Virus record (IMG/VR): IMGVR_UViG_3300042542_005376
Location: 1-37,277 of that record
Direction: 5' to 3' (one strand)
Length of the DNA: 37,277 nucleotides
Source of the DNA: a virus
In this document: positions 22,506-30,641 of the stretch, one piece after another
Numbering within the stretch: the first letter of the stretch is position 1
Layout: every line of letters starts with the position of its first letter
Notes under the pieces: model-generated
Databases searched by the model: none
What the model was told of the DNA's origin: nothing
Seen by the model: only the letters and a program-made list of their open reading frames with translations
Position numbers and translations under genes: made by a program

Positions 22506-23384
22506 ATGACGATCAACCCTAACCAGATCTCAGTTTCCAAGATTTATCCTGGAAACTACACGAATGTTCTTCGTTACTGGCACGAAGAAAAAACCATGCA
22601 GTTTGAGAACGCCAATGGCGTTCCTACGAACTACACCAACCAACCCGTCGGCGGCCCTGTCGGCGTGGTGTTCCGTCCCGGTTGGATTGCTCAGCAAGCC
22701 ATCGGTTACGTTGACCTGAGCTATCAGGCACTGGGTACCAACAACCAGCTGGATTATTACACCCAGCCTTATGGTTCTGGTCAGAACGCTGCTAACCAGC
22801 CGTTCCTGAATGCCAGCGTGATCATCCCCTCCCCCGACTACCATAAGGATGTTCGGGCGGATATCACCAACGGTATCACTGCTCCCTCTGGTGCATTTGT
22901 GTACCGCACTTCGCTCCGTGTGGACGGCGGTGATGTGGTCAGCTCCGGCGTTGCAGGTGGTTCTGCGACCCCTCAGCTGACCCTGATCCCTGCGGTCGGC
23001 CAAGGTCTCCGCAACACCACCACCGTGGTGTCTGGTCAGTTCGGTACCTCGATCACCGGCTCCAACAGCCGTATTGCTAACGGTAGCGTTGCTTCTACCA
23101 ACATCATCAACAGCAGCAGCCTGTCTGCTCTGACTGCTGATACTCAGTGGAAGCTGTTTACCACTACCAATCTCGGCGGTGCTGCCGCTTCTGGTCTGGC
23201 TCAAGGCTCGGGTATCTATGATCCTCGTGCTGGTGCTGGCAAACTGTCTGGCAAAAACAAAGCACTCGCTATTTGCGAAGTTTGCTGGATCGTTCCTGAT
23301 GCTCCTCCGGAGCGTGCAGACCTGGCTCTGCAGCCCGGCGGTATCGTGGAGTCCACCGCTTACACCTCCACCTCTCCTTCCTGA
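22506..23384 (+). CDS. Highly expressed virion protein, capsid partner
   Basis: A 292-residue protein with an excellent ribosome-binding site (AGGAGGT 8 nt before ATG), 14 nt after the capsid stop. Codon choice is as strongly biased to C endings as the capsid gene, so the product is abundant. It is Gly/Asn/Ser/Thr-rich and beta-like (RPGWIAQQAIGYVDLSYQ near 57-74, then many TT/SS/NG turns). A decoration, head-vertex or fibre role is possible; I lean to a capsid decoration or minor capsid protein from its position. A strong terminator follows the gene. Confidence 0.65.
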   Translation: MTINPNQISVSKIYPGNYTNVLRYWHEEKTMQFENANGVPTNYTNQPVGGPVGVVFRPGWIAQQAIGYVDLSYQALGTNNQLDYYTQPYGSGQNAANQPFLNASVIIPSPDYHKDVRADITNGITAPSGAFVYRTSLRVDGGDVVSSGVAGGSATPQLTLIPAVGQGLRNTTTVVSGQFGTSITGSNSRIANGSVASTNIINSSSLSALTADTQWKLFTTTNLGGAAASGLAQGSGIYDPRAGAGKLSGKNKALAICEVCWIVPDAPPERADLALQPGGIVESTAYTSTSPS

Positions 23385-23414
23385 TAAACTCAGAAGGCGA
23401 GCAAAGGGACACTA

Positions 23415-23438
23415 CCCCTCCTCCGGGAGGGGTTTTTT
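23415..23438 (+). terminator. Rho-independent terminator
   Basis: CCCCTCC (23415-23421) pairs with GGAGGGG (23426-23432) and six T follow. It closes the capsid operon 31 nt after the last stop. Confidence 0.9.
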
Positions 23439-23527
23439 ATTGGTTTCCTGTTCTTAATTAATTTTTTACGGTATTTAACACATTTCGCTGTCAGATTTAA
23501 TGAGACGTACCGCGTTTATCCAGTTTT

Positions 23528-23791
23528 ATGGAAGATCGGGAACTCTCTGACCTTAAATTAGATCGTAAAGAGTGCCCTCGATGTGGCGCCACGTGGCTAG
23601 ATGGGGTACATCACTGGAGAACTGGCTATAGAGGTAACGAATTAGACCTTGCGGGTTTAGTTTGCAATCGTGTGTCAGATCCTCAGTGTATTAATCCGAA
23701 AAAAGGGTGCACAGGAGGGGACACTTGGGAGAGTAGAGCTGACTTTTTAAAGAATTTTGAGCGCGACCTTAAGCGTATGCACGAAGATTGA
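23528..23791 (+). CDS. Zinc-binding protein common in cyanophages
   Basis: An 87-residue protein with CPRCGATWLDGVHHWRTG, then LAGLVCNRV, then CINPKKGCTGGDTW. The Cys/His spacing and the HHWRTG and GGDTWE blocks match a small family that I know from cyanophage genomes; its role is unknown. Its Cys set should hold zinc. It is the first gene after the capsid terminator and is followed by a new promoter at 23804. TAATGA (23498-23503), 24 nt before the ATG, could be a weak -10. Confidence 0.75.
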   Translation: MEDRELSDLKLDRKECPRCGATWLDGVHHWRTGYRGNELDLAGLVCNRVSDPQCINPKKGCTGGDTWESRADFLKNFERDLKRMHED

Positions 23792-23803
23792 GGTATTTTG
23801 GTT

Positions 23804-23809
23804 TAAACT
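23804..23809 (+). promoter_or_regulatory. -10-like element TAAACT
   Basis: TAAACT is 25 nt upstream of the ATG at 23835. No -35 box is visible. Confidence 0.45.
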
Positions 23810-23834
23810 ACTGCTCACATACTGACTTTTTCAG

Positions 23835-24290
23835 ATGTCCGCCAAAGTTTATAAGCCCAGTGGCGTCAAAATCGACGTAATTTCGACTCACGATGATGGT
23901 GAGTACTTTATGGTGCGGTCTAACACTACAGGTAAGGTGTTTTTTGCCCATAAGGATCAGGTCGATGAGTACACGGAAGATACAAACCCCGCACCGACAA
24001 CAAATTCGTTGCAAACCCGCCGTGGTCGACGACCTTTGAAGAAAGAAGAGGGCGAAGTGACTGTTGTGAAGCCGTTGCCCCCAACTGACAACCGTATCAA
24101 CTTAAATAACCTGACCCCCGAGGGTTTGACCCAGTGTTTGCCTGGTGTCGGCCTCAAAACTGCCAAGGAAATCGTTGAGCTGCGACAGTCTCTCCCTGGT
24201 GAGCGCTTTACAAAGCTTGAGCAGCTTGAATCGATTAAACGTGTTGAGTGGAAAGAAGTTTTTGCAACTGGTGTGGTGTACGTAGAATAG
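23835..24290 (+). CDS. ComEA-like helix-hairpin-helix DNA-binding protein
   Basis: A 151-residue protein. The N-terminal 50 residues look like a small beta barrel (VKIDVISTHDDGEYFMVRSN, then FFAHKDQV). A basic linker follows (RRGRRPLKKEE). Residues about 90-150 match a ComEA-type helix-hairpin-helix: NLNNLTPEGLTQCLPGVGLK with TAKEIVELRQSLPG, then FTKLEQLESI. Such domains bind double-stranded DNA without sequence preference. The protein might handle DNA in packaging, replication or repair. TAAACT lies 25 nt upstream, so it begins a new transcript. Confidence 0.85.
   Translation: MSAKVYKPSGVKIDVISTHDDGEYFMVRSNTTGKVFFAHKDQVDEYTEDTNPAPTTNSLQTRRGRRPLKKEEGEVTVVKPLPPTDNRINLNNLTPEGLTQCLPGVGLKTAKEIVELRQSLPGERFTKLEQLESIKRVEWKEVFATGVVYVE
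24283..24288 (+). promoter_or_regulatory. -10-like element TAGAAT
   Basis: TAGAAT lies 24 nt upstream of the GTG at 24313. It overlaps the end of the previous gene. Confidence 0.35.
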
Positions 24291-24312
24291 AAAGATGTAA
24301 GGGACTGAAGCT

Positions 24313-24933
24313 GTGTCTCAGCTTTCTTTAAACGAGCTCGAACAAATACAATCATATCTTGCACAACAAGGGGTAACGTTTAACGCAACCAGCACGGATG
24401 CGAGTAAGAGAGAAACAATATATGCCGCAGTTAATCAGTTAACACGTAATCCGGCACAGGTCTTCGGTTACGCTCTTGATGACTTTAACTTCAGTCGCGT
24501 CGCTTATCACCTTGGCTACAACATCGCTACAGTGCCTGCTGGTGACTATGCAAGGTTGCTAGAGGCTTGCAATAGTATCCCAAGTGAGTTTTATTTCGAT
24601 AAAATTGTTCAGCAGGTTGAGCGCTGCGAAGAAGCTGAGCGCTTGACTGAGCTTGCAACTGGTCGGGCCACGAGTCGCCAGGAAACTATTCTTGGTGACG
24701 TCTCTCGTTCTATTTCAATTCAGGACAAGCGCGAAACAGCTCGAATTTGGCGGGAGAATTATTTGTTTGAGTGTGAACGCTTAGCGGGAATGCTCTACGT
24801 ACCTAACTACAAGGATCCGGTGGCCTCCCGTTATCGCTTTGAGCGAAGCGGCGGGGAGTTTATACAAGCTATTCCCGGACCGCCGGATGTCTCTAGGTCA
24901 GATCGTCTCTACTTTTACGCTAATTGGAGATAG
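24313..24933 (+). CDS. Probable virion protein
   Basis: A 206-residue protein starting at GTG. The N-terminus is helical (SLNELEQIQSYLAQQGVTF). The centre has RNPAQVFGYALDDFNFSRVA and the C-terminus is aromatic and basic (RYRFERSGGEFIQAIPGPPD). No family is recognised. The neighbouring genes downstream are virion-like, and this position after the capsid genes is where head-tail connector and tail genes often lie, so a structural role is likely. Confidence 0.55.
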   Translation: MSQLSLNELEQIQSYLAQQGVTFNATSTDASKRETIYAAVNQLTRNPAQVFGYALDDFNFSRVAYHLGYNIATVPAGDYARLLEACNSIPSEFYFDKIVQQVERCEEAERLTELATGRATSRQETILGDVSRSISIQDKRETARIWRENYLFECERLAGMLYVPNYKDPVASRYRFERSGGEFIQAIPGPPDVSRSDRLYFYANWR

Positions 24934-24936
24934 ACT
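24931..24936 (+). promoter_or_regulatory. -10-like element TAGACT
   Basis: TAGACT lies 28 nt upstream of ATG 24965, directly behind the stop of the preceding gene. GTCTC and GTCTCGC follow. Confidence 0.45.
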
Positions 24937-24964
24937 GTCTCTATTAGTCTCGCGTTAGTTAGAG

Positions 24965-26776
24965 ATGCAATCCGGCGCACGTCTCGGCTTCGGTGCCCTT
25001 AGGCAGTTAGTTCAAGCCGTGGGCGGCGGCGGTCGAGCACGACAGGCTCTTAATACGCTTAAGCAAATTATGCCGGCCGGCCAGATGGCTTCTCCGGCAA
25101 TTAATCAAGCCACTCGTAGGGCTGCAGTAAATCTGGGTCTGGCTGACGAATTGACTGCTTTCCCCTCTGCTGTTTCGGCGCGAGGTGGCAATTTAGGTGT
25201 GATCGGTACTCGTAACGTACCCACGGCAAGGGAATTGGGTCAAGCGCCTGTGCCTCAGTGGGGAGCCGGCTCCCGTACCCCTTCTGCTCCTGCAGGTTCT
25301 CGCCCTGTAAATCAACTCCAGCCTCAACCTTATCAAGGTCCTCGTACTCGAGGCGGCGATATTGTTCCTACGAGTTCTCCTGCTGGGGCAACCACCCCTA
25401 CTCGCACTCAGTTTACTGAAGACTTAATTAGTACTCCTGTCTCGCAAGGCCCCGCACGAGCACCCATGCAGGGTCCTTCGATGACGGGTACTCCTGTACA
25501 AGGTCAGCTGGATCTGCGTTTTGGCCCCGGCTCTCAAGCTGCTACCCAGTTCACAACTGGTAGGGGTGCTGTACGTCCTGCAGGTACGAATATCGCAGGT
25601 CAACCCTACCGTGGCGGCCCTGTGGCTACCGAACGAAATCTTGAAACATTAGCTATCAACCGAGCAGCCTCTGAGCCTTTGGAGCAAGTAACTGCACGAG
25701 CACCTCAAGGCCAAGGTTCTTTCTTCCTTGACAATGCACCTGATGTTTGGACCGGTGGTTATCGTATGCGGCCGGAACTGACTCAACAACTTCCTGCAGA
25801 AGTACAGCGCCGGATAGGCACCATGATGATGCGTGAGACAGTTGATGCAGGTCCGGTTGCACCTCGTGCTGCTTTCGGCACTGGGGCTGGTCCCGCACCT
25901 GCCGATGCACTCACCGACATGGCTTTTAAACGGGGAGCTGCTGCAGGCAACGAACTCGTGGATCTCGGAGCTCTCTTAAGCAATCCTAAGATTCGGGCCA
26001 TGATTGGCCTCGGTGGAGCTGGCGCGTTTGCGGCAGGTATGGCCGGCATGATGGGCGACCGTGATCGCACTGGCGAAACAACTGCCGGATCGCCTCCGAA
26101 TGTTCCCGGAACTACGCCCCCTGCTCTCTTCTTAGAGAACGACGGTACGCCTCTCGGAACTTCGCCTGGTGTAGCCCCCAGCGTGGTTGCTCCCGCTACT
26201 ACAAATATTGATCCTGTTGTTTCAGCGCCTGTTGTGACTACAGGTGGTGTTCAAGCAGGCAGTGCAGTTCGCGAGGCTCTTGCTCAGTCCTCTCCGGCCG
26301 CTGCAGCTGTTCTTCGAGCTGTTGAACCAATGAGCCCTGAAAAATATCGGAGCATCGAAGAGTACACGGCTGCTCGTCAAGCCTTCGCGCAGGCCGAGCC
26401 TGAGATTCGCGAGCTGATGCGTTACATGGAAACTCAGAGCCCTACCGCTGGCGGCGGTTTAGCAATGTGGGCTTACTCAAATCAAGATCTTGCTCGTAAC
26501 TATCAAGCTCAGCAGCAAGCTCTTAAAAATCCTGCGATGAGTCAGCAAGGAGCAGAGTCTGTAACCACGCAGATTCTTGATGCCCCTATCGGATCTGAAA
26601 ATAGTGCTACGGCTCCTTACAACGCCGCTATCACAGCCGAAGCTGTAACCGGTGGCGGACAAGCTGCGCAAGCACTTAAGCAGGTGACAACCCCTCAACC
26701 TAAACCTTATCTGCAGCGAACTCAAGACTTCATTCAACGGCAAGCGCCTAGGGCTGCTATGTACGCAGGTTATTGA
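24965..26776 (+). CDS. Large Ala/Gly/Pro-rich virion-type protein
   Basis: A 603-residue protein of low complexity, rich in Ala, Gly, Pro, Gln, Thr and Arg, with long disordered stretches. A strongly hydrophobic Gly-rich segment lies at about residues 345-364 (MIGLGGAGAFAAGMAGMMG), which may insert into a membrane. A helical part follows (YTAARQAFAQAEPEIRELMR near 470-490). It lacks enzyme motifs. Its composition and size fit an internal or ejected virion protein, like the genes at 7413-9306. It begins behind a TAGACT element and may be cotranscribed with the next gene. Confidence 0.6.
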   Translation: MQSGARLGFGALRQLVQAVGGGGRARQALNTLKQIMPAGQMASPAINQATRRAAVNLGLADELTAFPSAVSARGGNLGVIGTRNVPTARELGQAPVPQWGAGSRTPSAPAGSRPVNQLQPQPYQGPRTRGGDIVPTSSPAGATTPTRTQFTEDLISTPVSQGPARAPMQGPSMTGTPVQGQLDLRFGPGSQAATQFTTGRGAVRPAGTNIAGQPYRGGPVATERNLETLAINRAASEPLEQVTARAPQGQGSFFLDNAPDVWTGGYRMRPELTQQLPAEVQRRIGTMMMRETVDAGPVAPRAAFGTGAGPAPADALTDMAFKRGAAAGNELVDLGALLSNPKIRAMIGLGGAGAFAAGMAGMMGDRDRTGETTAGSPPNVPGTTPPALFLENDGTPLGTSPGVAPSVVAPATTNIDPVVSAPVVTTGGVQAGSAVREALAQSSPAAAAVLRAVEPMSPEKYRSIEEYTAARQAFAQAEPEIRELMRYMETQSPTAGGGLAMWAYSNQDLARNYQAQQQALKNPAMSQQGAESVTTQILDAPIGSENSATAPYNAAITAEAVTGGGQAAQALKQVTTPQPKPYLQRTQDFIQRQAPRAAMYAGY

Positions 26777-26816
26777 TATAAAATAACTGGAGGGATTTAG
26801 GTCAACCGAGTAGTGT

Positions 26817-27392
26817 ATGGCTGAGCTTTACATGTCACCGCGCAGCTACACCTACTCGGGTGGCGATTTAATTCCTTATCGTTCCCGTTCAGATTTTGAA
26901 TCTGCGCCAGGTGTTGCGTTAGGGACAGAGCCTGGTGCTGGGGCTCCTGTCGCTGAGACATCCGCAGGTTACGGAGCTCCCCGTCAAGGCGGCGGATTCT
27001 TGGAAGGTTTAGACCGGGTCGCAGGCGCTCTTCTTCCTTTTGCTAATGCGGCCTTAGCGTTTAAGCGTGGTTATGACACCGGCTTGCCTTTACCCGGCAG
27101 CTACGGCGGAAACAACCGGATGGCTGGACAGGAACTTATGTTTACTGTCCTTCAGGATATGCGCGAACGAAATGAGCGTGCGGCAGAGCAAGCCCGCTCT
27201 GATCGAGAAGCTGCACGTGAGCGCGATCTCCGCAATCAAATTCTGCTGAAAGCTTACGAGAAGAAAGAAGTAACTCTCGATCAGCTTCTGCGAGGTATTG
27301 AATCGGGTGACTTAGGCTCCTTGGCTACACCTGAGCCGTTACCTTCTCAAGCTCCCGCAGCTCCTGCGGCACCCAAAGCTCAGCCTAAGTAA
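26817..27392 (+). CDS. Ala/Arg-rich virion-type protein
   Basis: A 191-residue protein. Residues 1-60 are Gly/Ala/Pro-rich and flexible. Residues 62-85 hold a moderately hydrophobic segment (LEGLDRVAGALLPFANAALA). A charged coiled coil (MRERNERAAEQARSDREAAR near 120-140) and a Pro/Ala tail ending APKAQPK follow. TAAAAT lies 32 nt upstream and GGAGGG at 26790-26795 is too far for a ribosome-binding site. The plan, hydrophobic patch plus Arg/Glu coiled coil, resembles the protein at 7934-8566. A virion role is inferred. Confidence 0.6.
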   Translation: MAELYMSPRSYTYSGGDLIPYRSRSDFESAPGVALGTEPGAGAPVAETSAGYGAPRQGGGFLEGLDRVAGALLPFANAALAFKRGYDTGLPLPGSYGGNNRMAGQELMFTVLQDMRERNERAAEQARSDREAARERDLRNQILLKAYEKKEVTLDQLLRGIESGDLGSLATPEPLPSQAPAAPAAPKAQPK

Positions 27393-27422
27393 TTAGGGCT
27401 ATAGTTAGGTCAAGCATTCTTT

Positions 27423-27428
27423 TAATCT
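27423..27428 (+). promoter_or_regulatory. -10-like element TAATCT
   Basis: TAATCT lies 21 nt upstream of GTG 27450. A TATAGT at 27400-27405 is also present but is 44 nt away. Confidence 0.35.
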
Positions 27429-27449
27429 TAAACTCACGGAGCTCACCTA

Positions 27450-28007
27450 GTGGCATCGACAAGCACCAACAAGCAACCATTAATGGTTGACCGCCCTTTC
27501 TTCCGTGGGGCAAAGATTAACAGTGGTACCACTGTGATTGCTGATTCGAGCAATCCTGATTTTGGTGACCTGATTCAACTTGTTCGCGTTGGCGATATTC
27601 CTTCTGAGGACGGCGCACTTGTTGAGGATATCTTTTTAGTTTCTTCTGAAGGGTATCCTGATAATGGTGGTGTGAGGGCCGCTGCTTTTGGTGTTTATGT
27701 CTACGCACCTAACCAAGCTGCACCTTCCACTTCAACTCCGCTTCTAGTCGGAAAGTTTCAGGTCGGCTTGTCTGGATCCACTGAAGGTGTGATTCAACGT
27801 ATTGAGCTACCTGCCACAGTCGCACCCACGCCGCAAACGGGAAACACTAATCTCATCTATCCAATCGAGCGTGGTAAATCTGAAGCTATGTACCTTGAGA
27901 AAGGTTACATTCTTTGTATCGGTTATCTAGGTAATGGCCCAGCCGCTGTGTCCGGCGGCTTGAGTTCTTCTGGTGTATTCATAATGGCACAGGGCGGGTT
28001 CTATTGA
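27450..28007 (+). CDS. Beta-rich virion protein
   Basis: A 185-residue protein starting at GTG. It is mainly beta structure, with alternating strands such as GDLIQLVRVGDIPSEDG, ALVEDIFLVSSEGYP and EAMYLEKGYILCIGYLG, and it lacks transmembrane segments. It could be a fibre, decoration or receptor-binding protein. The next gene, also virion-like, starts 3 nt downstream, so the two are coupled. No family is recognised. Confidence 0.6.
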   Translation: MASTSTNKQPLMVDRPFFRGAKINSGTTVIADSSNPDFGDLIQLVRVGDIPSEDGALVEDIFLVSSEGYPDNGGVRAAAFGVYVYAPNQAAPSTSTPLLVGKFQVGLSGSTEGVIQRIELPATVAPTPQTGNTNLIYPIERGKSEAMYLEKGYILCIGYLGNGPAAVSGGLSSSGVFIMAQGGFY

Positions 28008-28010
28008 CCC

Positions 28011-29555
28011 ATGGCTCGAAAGAAAGGTTCGGATGACTTTGGCTGGCAAGGTCATCAGCCAAAGAAATCTAAGTTCGGCTTTTCTTCGTTTGAGGGAGCT
28101 AGCAAGGCGTATCAGCTTGATACTCCTATGCCATTTAAAAGAAAGTTTAGACCTGACTTTAACTTAAAAGATTTTAGTATTTTATTTGATTACAACTACG
28201 CGTCTATGTGGACGCGTTGGCGTAGAGGATATGAGTTGTATATGTATGCTAATCAGGCATACGTAGGATTAAATTATTCGTTTCGTTATTGGACAACCGG
28301 TACTGTTGGGATCGGGGCAGCTTTGCCCGGCATCTGTTACATGTACCCGTCCATGAGTCAGGATATGGCCATGCGGATGGTGGCTATACGACCTAGAGAT
28401 TCGTTTAACTTCTTGGATTTTGGATATGCGATTAAGTCAGTAACCAAAACAAGTGACACTGTTTACGCCATTGAGCTTTCGAGTAACTTCGGACCTCCTA
28501 TTTCTTTTTTCACAGGCGAAATTCTTTCAGATAGATTTAAATCAGACGGCACGGAAAAAACTACTTACAACAACTACACGGTTATCGGTGTGGGTAACGG
28601 CACTACCTCACTGACACCTAGCTTTGCACCTATATTTAACAGCCTATTTATCTCACTAGAACCCAGTAAAAGTTGGTCTGTTATAAATAACGAGACTCTC
28701 TCTACGCCAGCAGCATTACCTACGCCTGGTGATTATTTGACAACTGAAATGCGTTTCAGCTGTAACTGTCCTGATTATTTAGCTAGAGAAGATTTTAACT
28801 TGTATGAGTATAGTTTAAAGCGTCGCTACCCTTACACACTTCCTCAAGACGCCAAGCCAGGCACCTACGACGTAGGGACAGAGTTTTCATCTACTCGTGT
28901 TTCTCCTTCTCGTGATTATCCAGGATTTAGTCGTGACTTCGGTTTCCTGTATGTAAAGAACTTACTTAATCTACCTAGATACACTGACAATGAGACGGTA
29001 TACTCTGATCCTAACTTAACTTATTTTGCTCCCAGATGGTGTAAGCATATTTATGCTTCTTTTTGGGACATGCAGAATCGTTTTGGAGCAGACACATTTT
29101 CTCAAGCGTGGTTAGCACAACCTAGTGACGAGCCTTTAGACAACAGGTATCGAGAAGAGTTTGAAATTAGTCTGGCAAAACAGACAACTTTTGAGAAGCG
29201 TCAGCAACGACTTCGTTGGTGGGAGAAATACTCGCCTTCTCGTGAGACTGTGCCAGTGCATATGATGTATCCCGATATGCACCCTCCTTTAATCAAAGCA
29301 CTTAACTTTGACACATTAGCTTCTGGAACAACCACGGCAATGACGCCAAGTGGGTTCGAGATGTTTACTATTGATCAGTACAATCCGTTCGCTCCTCCAG
29401 ATCCTGCTGTTACTCCTAAATATGATGGCGGTACATACAGTAATGGAGTACTCGTTAGCGGAGCGACCTTGATTTATGATGGCGGACGATACTCTAATGG
29501 TGTGTTGATACCTTATCCTTCGTACCCCTCTACCATTAACGGCGGCACTTACTGA
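28011..29555 (+). CDS. Virion protein with SWIM-like CxC/CxH cluster and C-terminal repeats
   Basis: A 514-residue protein. A basic N-terminus (ARKKGSDDFGWQGHQPKKSK) precedes a large beta-rich region. The cluster CNCPDY (Cys251, Cys253) and WCKHIYASFWD (Cys344, His346) has the Cys-x-Cys and Cys-x-His pairs of a SWIM zinc site, separated by about 90 residues. The C-terminus carries a tandem repeat, YDGGTYSNGVLVSG and then YDGGRYSNGVLIPYP, followed by a partial copy. Such repeats occur in fibre or tail proteins. It lies in a structural operon with the genes at 27450 and 29559. Confidence 0.6.
   Translation: MARKKGSDDFGWQGHQPKKSKFGFSSFEGASKAYQLDTPMPFKRKFRPDFNLKDFSILFDYNYASMWTRWRRGYELYMYANQAYVGLNYSFRYWTTGTVGIGAALPGICYMYPSMSQDMAMRMVAIRPRDSFNFLDFGYAIKSVTKTSDTVYAIELSSNFGPPISFFTGEILSDRFKSDGTEKTTYNNYTVIGVGNGTTSLTPSFAPIFNSLFISLEPSKSWSVINNETLSTPAALPTPGDYLTTEMRFSCNCPDYLAREDFNLYEYSLKRRYPYTLPQDAKPGTYDVGTEFSSTRVSPSRDYPGFSRDFGFLYVKNLLNLPRYTDNETVYSDPNLTYFAPRWCKHIYASFWDMQNRFGADTFSQAWLAQPSDEPLDNRYREEFEISLAKQTTFEKRQQRLRWWEKYSPSRETVPVHMMYPDMHPPLIKALNFDTLASGTTTAMTPSGFEMFTIDQYNPFAPPDPAVTPKYDGGTYSNGVLVSGATLIYDGGRYSNGVLIPYPSYPSTINGGTY
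29421..29512 (+). repeat. Tandem YDGGxYSNGVL coding repeat
   Basis: Two copies of a unit coding YDGG(T/R)YSNGVL differ at several synonymous sites. They start at 29421 and 29478. A shortened version (INGGTY) ends the protein. Confidence 0.7.
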
Positions 29556-29558
29556 TCT

Positions 29559-30098
29559 ATGGCTTCAACACCAGTTATTCTGCTTACAAAGCGTTCTGGT
29601 AACTCATCAGACCGCCCTAATACTGCGACAGTTCAAGCTGGTGAGACAGCTATGAGCTTTGGTGCAGCTGATCCTGGATTGTATTTTAAGGATTCAGCTG
29701 GATCTATCCGAAAGTTTGGTTCGAATCATTACGGAACTACAGCACCAAATTCGAGTCCAAACGGGTCAACAGGTAATTCGGTTGGAGAAACATGGGTCGA
29801 TTCTTCAACATCTCAGTACTATCTTCGAGTATGGACCGGAGCCGGTTGGCAGAAGATAGGCGCTGGTTTTGCGGACACAGCGACAAGTGCAAATACAGCT
29901 GTAACTGCAAACAACGCACTAACTGCAAATAGCGCACTAACTGCAAATAGCGCAACCGTGGCAAACTCAGCGGTTGTCGCAAGTGGAGTCGCCGTAGTTA
30001 CTTCGCTGCCGACTGCCTATACCGGAGGTTTGGTTTATTTAAATGCCGGAGCAAGTGGCTTGTATGTCTCTGCAAACGGAGGGTGGATACTCACATAG
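29559..30098 (+). CDS. Tail-fibre-like protein with hexapeptide repeats
   Basis: A 179-residue protein. Residues 1-100 resemble the N-terminal region of phage fibre proteins (ASTPVILLTKRSGNSSDRPN, then GLYFKDSAGSIRKFG, then WVDSSTSQYYLRVWTGAGW). Residues 108-143 contain five hexapeptide repeats of the form N(T/S/N)A(V/L/T)(T/V)A, which could form a trimeric stalk. A small C-terminal beta domain ends the protein. It starts 3 nt after the previous gene and its last 8 bases overlap the convergent Dps-like gene. A fibre or appendage role is likely. Confidence 0.65.
   Translation: MASTPVILLTKRSGNSSDRPNTATVQAGETAMSFGAADPGLYFKDSAGSIRKFGSNHYGTTAPNSSPNGSTGNSVGETWVDSSTSQYYLRVWTGAGWQKIGAGFADTATSANTAVTANNALTANSALTANSATVANSAVVASGVAVVTSLPTAYTGGLVYLNAGASGLYVSANGGWILT
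29886..29990 (+). repeat. 18-nt tandem repeats coding hexapeptides
   Basis: About five copies of an 18-nt unit (for example GCACTAACTGCAAATAGC) encode NTAVTA, NNALTA, NSALTA, NSATVA and NSAVVA. Slippage could change the copy number. Confidence 0.75.
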
Positions 30099-30633
30099 AC
30101 CCACGGAGGGTCGCTTTTAACATCCAGGCACCTTTAAATAGGTTGCCACAGATAGTAGCAGCAAAGTTTTCAACATCAGGAGCACCCACTTCTTTAGCTG
30201 TATCGACTAAATCTTTAGCCATCATCGCCCCAGCTTCAAGATTCTTTGTATACAGAGTCAGGCCCTCGCGAGCGTCGTAGGACTTAACCGAAGGAAACTT
30301 CTTAAATGCGTCAAAAAGCCCACACTGGCACATGGGCATCAAATAATCCATGCTGCGAACAAGCTCGGCCATGACGTCAAAATCGGCTACATGCTGTTCG
30401 TATTGTTCTTTAAGGAATGCGTGGACCCCAAAGAAATTAGAACACTCGACGTTCAGGTGCAGTAAGTGAGCCTGGATGTTTAACTGATACAAGTAAGAAG
30501 AAAAGGAGACCATCTGATAAGCCAGGTTATCAGGAGAGGCCTCCTTTGTAATAATCACCTCCTCCCTAAGGATTTCTTTCGTAGGAGCTTCAGAAGCGTT
30601 TTGAAAGATATCAGCTAAAGAGGAAGTGTTCAT
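30091..30633 (-). CDS. Dps-like ferritin family protein
   Basis: A 180-residue four-helix-bundle protein. The segment AHLLHLNVECSNFFGVHAFL then YEQHVADFDVMAELVRSM is the Dps ferroxidase region. By alignment to E. coli Dps, His59, His71, Asp86 and Glu90 fall at H51, H63, D78 and E82, while D67 is replaced by Lys75. Such proteins form 12-mers that oxidise and store iron with peroxide and can coat DNA. A phage copy could protect DNA during infection. It is the second gene of a minus-strand pair with the HTH protein at 30642. The N-terminal 30 residues are polar and may bind DNA. Confidence 0.85.
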   Translation of the reverse strand: MNTSSLADIFQNASEAPTKEILREEVIITKEASPDNLAYQMVSFSSYLYQLNIQAHLLHLNVECSNFFGVHAFLKEQYEQHVADFDVMAELVRSMDYLMPMCQCGLFDAFKKFPSVKSYDAREGLTLYTKNLEAGAMMAKDLVDTAKEVGAPDVENFAATICGNLFKGAWMLKATLRGSM

Positions 30634-30641
30634 TGTTGGTA

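Noticed and set aside
21406-22506. Long open frame of 366 codons on the minus strand opposite the capsid gene
   Set aside because: It mirrors the codon-biased capsid gene; its product is rich in Val, Glu and His without any domain, which is typical of an antisense shadow.
22530-23204. 224-codon minus-strand frame opposite the capsid partner gene
   Set aside because: It is a shadow caused by the strong codon bias of the plus-strand gene; no ribosome-binding site and no recognisable domain.
25656-26070. Minus-strand frames opposite the 603-residue protein
   Set aside because: They mirror its Ala/Gly/Pro-rich codons and have no recognisable features.
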